This document shows positions 58,868 to 64,000 of a stretch of DNA of 64,000 nucleotides, piece by piece. Below the pieces are notes generated by a model, which saw only the letters and a list, made by a program, of their open reading frames with translations, was not told the DNA's origin and made no database searches. The stretch's first letter is position 1; each line of letters begins with the position of its first letter. Position numbers and translations under genes: made by a program. The stretch is from NCBI GenBank assembly GCA_049116495.1, contig JAGDYV010000001.1:1-64000 (forward strand), in the 5' to 3' direction. Origin of the DNA: CAJQQK01 sp049116495. Lineage in GTDB: Bacteria; Pseudomonadota; Alphaproteobacteria; Rhizobiales; Hyphomicrobiaceae.

Positions 58868-60235
58868 TCAGCGCTCCGTGAAGGCATACGTCAAAGACTG
58901 ATGCAACGGCTTGAACAGATAGGTCATGATCGACTTGCTGCCGGTGATCAGATCCGCCTTGACCTCCATGCCAGGTGCAACCGGCAATTTTTTGTCAGGG
59001 CGTCCGAGATGCGCGCGCTCCAACGCGATCACGACGTTGTAATAGGCTTGGCCCTGCTGCGGTTGCACCGTCGTCGGTGATACGTCCCGCACCGTGCCTT
59101 TGATGGTGCCATAGACGTTTGGATCATACGTTGAAATTTTAAGATCGGCGGTGTCGCCTTGGCGAATGTGACCGATGTCCTTCGGGTCGAGTTGGACGTG
59201 CGCGACCAGTTCCGTGCCGCTTGGGACAATCTCGGCAACCAGCCCGCCGGGTGGGATCACTTCACCGGCGGATCGATTGCGAAGTTTCTGGACGACGCCC
59301 TTTACGGGGGAGCGCACCGACAATCTTTGCAGTCGGTCGGATTGCTTCGCAATTGTCTCGCGCAGTTCGGCCAATTCCAGCATCAACTTGGATTGTTCGG
59401 TAATGCGGGTCTGCAGATCTTTGCGCTTCTGCGCCTGCAAGTCAGCGACGGCGCGTGCCAGCTCGGCGCGCGCACGGGCGATGCCGCCACTCGTCGAACG
59501 CAGGCTCGAAAGCTCCTTTTCATAGTCCAGCTGGGCGTCGAGCAATTGTCTGCGCGTTGAAATGCCCATTTGAAACAAGGACGATATTCGTTCCACGCGC
59601 CGTTTCAGGATAGCCGTTCGGCGGGCCTGGCTTTCCTTCTGCCCGATCAAGGCATCAAGCGATGACTGCAGTGCACCAACATGACCCTTGAGGGATTGGT
59701 ACTCTTTCTTCATCAGGGACGTTTCGGCTTCGAACAGCGTCATCTGATTGGCGGCGTGCTCCGGGTAGCGCTGGCCTGGCGCGCCGAAGTCGGGCGTTTT
59801 ATCATGAATAAGCGCGTTCAACCGGGCAAGTTGCAGACTAAGGCTCGCGGCCCTGATCTCCACTCTTTGCAAGTCGCTTGCAGCCGCCACCGGGCGAAGC
59901 CGCAAAATTGGTGTGCCCTTTTCAACCAACTGCCCTTCCGTCACCAGCACTTCTTCAACCTGTCCACCTTCGAGATGGTGGACCAGCTTTGTATCGCCGT
60001 CCGGCACGATGCTGCCCTTGGCGACAGCCAACTCACGGATCTGGCCGAGCAACATCCAGGCGGTCGCGACGACCAGGAAAATGCCGCAGGCATAGATTGC
60101 ACTCTTGAACAACCCTGGGACGCGGCCGTCTTCGAGCGCCAACGGCAACGTCAGCTGCTGATCGTCGATCTCGTTGTGTTCGAGGGGCGACCCGTCCGCC
60201 GGTCCATGTTCGGCATGTTTCGAAGGGGCATTCAT
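58868..60235 (-). CDS. HlyD family type I secretion periplasmic adaptor (membrane fusion protein)
   Basis: 455 aa. One N-terminal transmembrane helix (about 44-64), a lipoyl/barrel-sandwich domain (HHLEGGQVEEVLVTEGQLVEKG), a long coiled-coil hairpin (about 115-315) and a C-terminal beta-barrel part with VQLDPKDIGHIRQGDTADLKISTYD typical of HlyD/PrtE. It joins the inner-membrane ABC exporter to a TolC-type channel. Last gene of an operon with two ABC transporters, 39 bp behind the middle gene. Confidence 0.92.
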   Translation of the reverse strand: MNAPSKHAEHGPADGSPLEHNEIDDQQLTLPLALEDGRVPGLFKSAIYACGIFLVVATAWMLLGQIRELAVAKGSIVPDGDTKLVHHLEGGQVEEVLVTEGQLVEKGTPILRLRPVAAASDLQRVEIRAASLSLQLARLNALIHDKTPDFGAPGQRYPEHAANQMTLFEAETSLMKKEYQSLKGHVGALQSSLDALIGQKESQARRTAILKRRVERISSLFQMGISTRRQLLDAQLDYEKELSSLRSTSGGIARARAELARAVADLQAQKRKDLQTRITEQSKLMLELAELRETIAKQSDRLQRLSVRSPVKGVVQKLRNRSAGEVIPPGGLVAEIVPSGTELVAHVQLDPKDIGHIRQGDTADLKISTYDPNVYGTIKGTVRDVSPTTVQPQQGQAYYNVVIALERAHLGRPDKKLPVAPGMEVKADLITGSKSIMTYLFKPLHQSLTYAFTER

Positions 60236-60274
60236 TGTGTTCAGTCCTGTCCTGAAAAACTGCGATACAGCAGG

Positions 60275-62512
60275 CTAGGCGGTTGAGGCGAGTGCGGGGG
60301 GAGGCCCGCTTTGGTTGACTTGCTTCTTGTTGCCATTGTTGAAAACGAGTGGCACGATTTCGTCCGGCGGCCCGGAGGCGACGACGATGCCGTTCTTCAG
60401 AAGCACGACTCTGTCAGCGAGTTTCATGTGGCTCGGACGGTGGGTCGACATGAGGACCGTTGCCTTGCCTTTGAGATCGCCGAGTGCCTTCATAAGGTTG
60501 CGGTCGCCGGCATCGTCGAGCTCACTTGCCGGTTCATCCAGGAGGTAGAGCGGCGATGGTTTGAGGAATGCGCGGGCAAGAACGATCTGGCGCAAAAAGC
60601 CATCAGCAAAACGATGCTCGTCATTGCCGACGAGTTTTGTATTGATGCCCTCACGCAGCGCATCGATATCGCTCAAGACACCAACCTGCTCCAAAGCACG
60701 CCTGACATCGACCAGCGAAGCGGTTGGATCGGCAAGGCGCACATTTTCAGCGATCGTACCGCTGAAAATTGCCGTCTTCTGCGGTGCGTAGCCAATCGAC
60801 TGACGCAGCTCCGCGATGTCAAACTGCCGCGTATCCAGCCCGTCGATCGTGATTGATCCGGCCTGCAATCGATAAAGACCGAGGATCACCTTGAGCAGGG
60901 TCGATTTGCCAGAGCCGCTGTTGCCGGTGATGGCGACGAGTTCGCCAGGTTTTGCGTCAAACGACACGCCTCGAAGTGCGGGTTCGGTCAACGATGAATA
61001 ACGCAGGCTCGCGCCGCGCAGAACCACTTGCCCCTTCAATGAACGTCTAATCGTTGGCAGTTGGCCCGGGTCCCGCTCCTGTGGCAACTGCATGAGATGA
61101 TTGATCTGCTTGAAGCTTTCGATCGCCTGTCCAAGCTGCCCCAGTCCAAGGAATACCGATTGTATCGGCGCAAGACCGCGCCAGATCAGGGCGGTGGTTG
61201 CGATCAAGGCACCAATCGACATGGCACCATCAATCGCGCGCAACGTGCCGAGGCCGACGGCCAGGACACCGACAAGAACCAGCATCAACTGGGCAACGGT
61301 TTGAACCGACAAGTTGTATTGTTGTGACTTGAACTGGTTCAACAGGTATTGGCAGCTGATTTCGCGATACCGGTCGAGCCAGACCGTTTCGCCGGAATTG
61401 TCACGAATGACATTGTGTTTGAGGACCAACTCGATGAGAAAGTTGCTGCGCTTGGTGCGGGACGTGCTGACTTTTCGCTGCAGGACGCGCGACTTCGGAA
61501 TCGTGACCGCCGACATGATGAGATAGACGACGATCAGGCCAAGTGGAAGAAAGCCAAGCGGCCCGCCAATCCAGAACACGGCTGCAACAAACACGAGAAG
61601 AAACGGAATATCCAACAGCGATGTTGCGAGCGAACCGGAGAAGAGATCACGAAGGCCCTCGAACTGGCGGAAGCGTGAAATCGTTGATCCAATCGATGCC
61701 GTTTCGGTCAAAGAAACGGGCATGTAAAGGAGATGACGGTAGACGTGGCTGGCAAGAAGGTTCTCTATCCGCGTCCCGAGATAGGCCAGCGCGCGGCCAC
61801 GCAACCGGCGCAGATAAAGTTCCGTTCCAATCAGCAGCAAGACGCCGGCCAGCAGCGTTGCGAGTGTGGCGAGGGATTTCGTCACGATCGCGTACTGGTA
61901 GACGCCAAGGATGAAGAGCGGCAGCGACAGCGCAAGAATATTGATTGCAAACGACAGGCCGAGCAGGATGCCGAAGGTCGGGCGGAAACGGGTGAGCAAC
62001 CACATCATCCAGCCGCCGCGACCGGCATCGGATTGCTCGGTGGCCCTGTCGACCCGCTTGACGACATATGCTTTCCCTTGCCGGCTGTCCGGCCGGATGG
62101 CTTCGCTTGTCGCCGTTCGGCTGTCGAAAGTGTGCAGGGTCTTGTCCGCCGACACTTCCGTAATGACAACAAGATGCCCGTCGGAATGCTCAAAAATGCA
62201 GGGAACCATTTGGGACGTAATGTCCGACAAACGTAGGTAATGCTCTGTCGTTCTGAAGTTGAGCGTTTCCAGCACGGAGCGCAGACTTGAGAGGTCGTGC
62301 ACCGTTTCAGTCGACGGCATGGCTTCGGCGATCTGGCGATTGTCACCAGACCACTTGAGCGCTTTCAGCAGCGGGTTGAGGCATAGGTTGGCCGGCGCCG
62401 AGTGATCCTGGCGATCAGCTCTGACGTGTGCGAAATGTTGTTCAAGCATGGATTGCTGTGCGGCAACCACGTTGGTGGAACGACTGGCGGGCATGTGAGG
62501 TGCTACTGACAT
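60275..62512 (-). CDS. Type I secretion ABC transporter with degenerate C39-like N-terminal domain
   Basis: 745 aa. Residues about 50-165 form a C39-peptidase-like domain with no catalytic cysteine, as in the CLD of HlyB/LapB-type exporters. Then come six membrane segments (about 185-440) and the ATPase with Walker A TGNSGSGKST and Walker B LYLLDEPASELDD. The signature region reads RFADGFLRQIVLARAF instead of L-S-G-G-Q, so the ATPase site formed with this motif may be weak. It starts at ATG 62512, 18 bp behind the other ABC gene. Confidence 0.9.
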   Translation of the reverse strand: MSVAPHMPASRSTNVVAAQQSMLEQHFAHVRADRQDHSAPANLCLNPLLKALKWSGDNRQIAEAMPSTETVHDLSSLRSVLETLNFRTTEHYLRLSDITSQMVPCIFEHSDGHLVVITEVSADKTLHTFDSRTATSEAIRPDSRQGKAYVVKRVDRATEQSDAGRGGWMMWLLTRFRPTFGILLGLSFAINILALSLPLFILGVYQYAIVTKSLATLATLLAGVLLLIGTELYLRRLRGRALAYLGTRIENLLASHVYRHLLYMPVSLTETASIGSTISRFRQFEGLRDLFSGSLATSLLDIPFLLVFVAAVFWIGGPLGFLPLGLIVVYLIMSAVTIPKSRVLQRKVSTSRTKRSNFLIELVLKHNVIRDNSGETVWLDRYREISCQYLLNQFKSQQYNLSVQTVAQLMLVLVGVLAVGLGTLRAIDGAMSIGALIATTALIWRGLAPIQSVFLGLGQLGQAIESFKQINHLMQLPQERDPGQLPTIRRSLKGQVVLRGASLRYSSLTEPALRGVSFDAKPGELVAITGNSGSGKSTLLKVILGLYRLQAGSITIDGLDTRQFDIAELRQSIGYAPQKTAIFSGTIAENVRLADPTASLVDVRRALEQVGVLSDIDALREGINTKLVGNDEHRFADGFLRQIVLARAFLKPSPLYLLDEPASELDDAGDRNLMKALGDLKGKATVLMSTHRPSHMKLADRVVLLKNGIVVASGPPDEIVPLVFNNGNKKQVNQSGPPPALASTA

Positions 62513-62530
62513 TGACTGTGGTTCCCTCGC

Positions 62531-64000
62531 TCAGGTCTTGGAGCGCTGATTTGAGGGAGCGTTCAGGCCGGGCTGCGATTCCAGCAACTGGCCGTTGCGA
62601 AGCTCGAACACACGGTCTGCAATCGCGAGCAATGACGGCCGGTTCGAGACCAGAATGCAGGTCATGCGGCCGCGAACCTTATCCAGCCCGGCGCGCAGTG
62701 CTGCATCTGCGCGCATATCGAGACGCGAGTTCGCCTCGTCGAACAAAAGCACCTGGGGCTCGCCTGCAAGCGCGCGGGCAATCGAAATTTGCTGGAGCAT
62801 ACCAGCCGGCAGAACGTCGGCAGAGCCATCGCCAAGCGGCGTATCGAACCCTTTCGGTAGGCGGTTGATGTTCTGCTCAAGACCGATTAGCTGTGCCGCA
62901 CGTCGCCCGGTCTCGATCGCGTCGCCGGGGCGATGCATGATGATGTTCTCGAGCAGTGTGCCGTGAAACACTTCCGGGTCCGGGCCGACAAAGCGAATAT
63001 TGGCCAGCACGTCCGTCCGGCGCGGGCCAACCATGTCCAGGTTTGCAATCGTGATCGTGCCGGTCGTTGGTGAGAGCTCTCCGCGCAACAATTTCAGCAG
63101 AGTGGATTTACCGCTCGCCTGACCGCCTTTGATGCCGATGATCTGGCCATGGCCAAATGTCAAATCGGGTATGTCAATTGCTGCCTGGCTGCTTCCTTCG
63201 TATGTGAATGTCAGCTCGGTCATCTTGATCTGGCCGGATTCGATCGGCCTGACCGTGCGCTGTGCCGTGGTATCTGTCGGCAGGTCGCGGAGAACTTGCG
63301 CGCGCTGCTCTGCGAGCTGAGCCGTTTCGATTTCCAGCAGCGCCGGGATGCCGCGCACGATCGGTTGAATCAAACGACTTGTCAGCATCGTCACGCAGGC
63401 CAGTGTTCCCACGCTCAAACCGTCATGAATGACCATCAATGCCCCGGCCGTCACAACGACGACCAAGACGACATTGGTTACCAGGCTGGTTGCCGCGGTC
63501 AGATCATTGGAAAGCAGGTTCTTGCGAAAGATCGTTCGTACGGCTGAGCGTTGCAACTGATCAAACCGCCGTTCCAGCTGTGGCTCCATGGCGCTGCTGG
63601 TCACGGCGCTGATGTGTTGGAAGGTTTCTCCGAGAAAGCTGAACCTGTGCTGGTCAAGTTCGGCGCGCTCACGCAATACGCTGCGCAAGGCGCGCGCTTG
63701 ATAGTAGGCGTAGGCCGCGAGCAGCGATACGACCGCGATGATCGCGCCAACCAACGCACCGGCGACAAGATAGATCGTCACAAGATAGATCGCGATGAAC
63801 GGAACATCGAGCAGGGCGAGGCGGCTGTTGCTGGCCTTGAACCCGTTCACCTGATCGAGTGCCTCGAGGCGATCAACCCATGCGCTGGCCGAGTCATCCC
63901 TAATGAGCCGACTAGGGGCATCCAGCATTTTCGCAACAACGTGGGCATCGGCTCGAAAGGCGGTCTGTGCTGCATTCCAAAACATTATATGGGAGCGCAT
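62531..64000 (-). CDS. ABC transporter (type I secretion family), 5' end outside window
   Basis: At least 489 aa; the frame is open at the window edge, so the N-terminus is missing. Several membrane segments are visible (for example DVPFIAIYLVTIYLVAGALVGAIIAVVSLLAAYAYY), then the ATPase with Walker A KGGQASGKST and Walker B VLLFDEANSRLD. The signature reads VLPAGMLQQISIARAL, again not L-S-G-G-Q. With the ABC transporter encoded at 60275 it probably forms a heterodimer, and with the HlyD protein a type I secretion machine for an RTX-like or peptide substrate. No substrate gene is in the window. Confidence 0.88.
   Translation of the reverse strand: MRSHIMFWNAAQTAFRADAHVVAKMLDAPSRLIRDDSASAWVDRLEALDQVNGFKASNSRLALLDVPFIAIYLVTIYLVAGALVGAIIAVVSLLAAYAYYQARALRSVLRERAELDQHRFSFLGETFQHISAVTSSAMEPQLERRFDQLQRSAVRTIFRKNLLSNDLTAATSLVTNVVLVVVVTAGALMVIHDGLSVGTLACVTMLTSRLIQPIVRGIPALLEIETAQLAEQRAQVLRDLPTDTTAQRTVRPIESGQIKMTELTFTYEGSSQAAIDIPDLTFGHGQIIGIKGGQASGKSTLLKLLRGELSPTTGTITIANLDMVGPRRTDVLANIRFVGPDPEVFHGTLLENIIMHRPGDAIETGRRAAQLIGLEQNINRLPKGFDTPLGDGSADVLPAGMLQQISIARALAGEPQVLLFDEANSRLDMRADAALRAGLDKVRGRMTCILVSNRPSLLAIADRVFELRNGQLLESQPGLNAPSNQRSKT

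Overview
The window looks like a piece of an alphaproteobacterial chromosome, probably from the order Hyphomicrobiales. This rests on the dense mix of TRAP and tripartite tricarboxylate (TTT) transporters, the DUF1127 and OsmC families, a REC-GGDEF-EAL/histidine kinase pair, moderate-to-high GC, and an integrase/excisionase/polymerase set that I recognise from islands of that group. No rRNA, CRISPR array or complete insertion sequence was found.

Left chromosomal part (1-19492). A catabolic operon (1113-7817) holds an FAH-family hydrolase, a RutE-like nitroreductase, an OsmC protein, a complete TRAP transporter, a hydroxyquinol-type intradiol dioxygenase and a GntR/FCD regulator. A ferredoxin-NADP reductase gene cut by the window edge precedes it. 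Next come a PAS-GAF histidine kinase and a REC-GGDEF-EAL response regulator (minus strand), an IS5-type transposase remnant, a TauE/SafE exporter, a sterol-desaturase-like membrane hydroxylase, a secreted and extremely basic histone-like protein, a homocysteine S-methyltransferase, a DUF1127 protein, an Asp/Glu-racemase-superfamily protein and a VOC protein.

Integrated island (19493-57889, about 38.4 kb). A perfect 55-bp direct repeat bounds it. The right copy is the 3' part of an intact tRNA-Gln(CTG) gene, and the left copy is the displaced 3' end of the same tRNA. The tyrosine integrase and its excisionase lie directly beside the intact tRNA, which is the classic layout. The cargo runs as follows. 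(i) 20.1-24.1 kb: a small redox group (DUF1772, NmrA, isochorismatase, pirin) facing a LysR regulator across a clear operator. (ii) 24.4-35.5 kb: a ureide/hydantoin locus with AllA, AllE, a hydantoinase, HpxZ, a cyclase, an AllC-like amidohydrolase, a PuuE-like deacetylase, a second TRAP system and two racemase-superfamily proteins. Together these could carry allantoin to glyoxylate. (iii) 35.6-43.1 kb: an FMN protein, an HdrBC-like Fe-S protein, a TTT transporter, RidA and a three-gene nitrile hydratase/thiocyanate-hydrolase-like enzyme. (iv) 43.5-48.1 kb: an aminotransferase, HAD, Lrp, amidohydrolase and GST.

From 48.4 kb the island changes character: a serine resolvase, a zinc-ribbon protein, an unknown DNA-element protein, a truncated hsdR fragment, and then the most interesting locus. 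This is a tightly coupled two-gene module (50864-53528) with a 630-aa QueC-like PP-loop enzyme and a 259-aa partner beginning Met-Gly. I read it as a candidate defence module related in logic to the QueC-like parts of Qat and type IV CBASS. It is followed by palindromic repeats, an element-core operon with a family A DNA polymerase, a winged-helix protein, the excisionase and the integrase.

Right chromosomal part (57916-64000). A SAM methyltransferase, then a type I secretion operon on the minus strand: an ABC transporter running off the window, a second ABC transporter and a HlyD-type adaptor.
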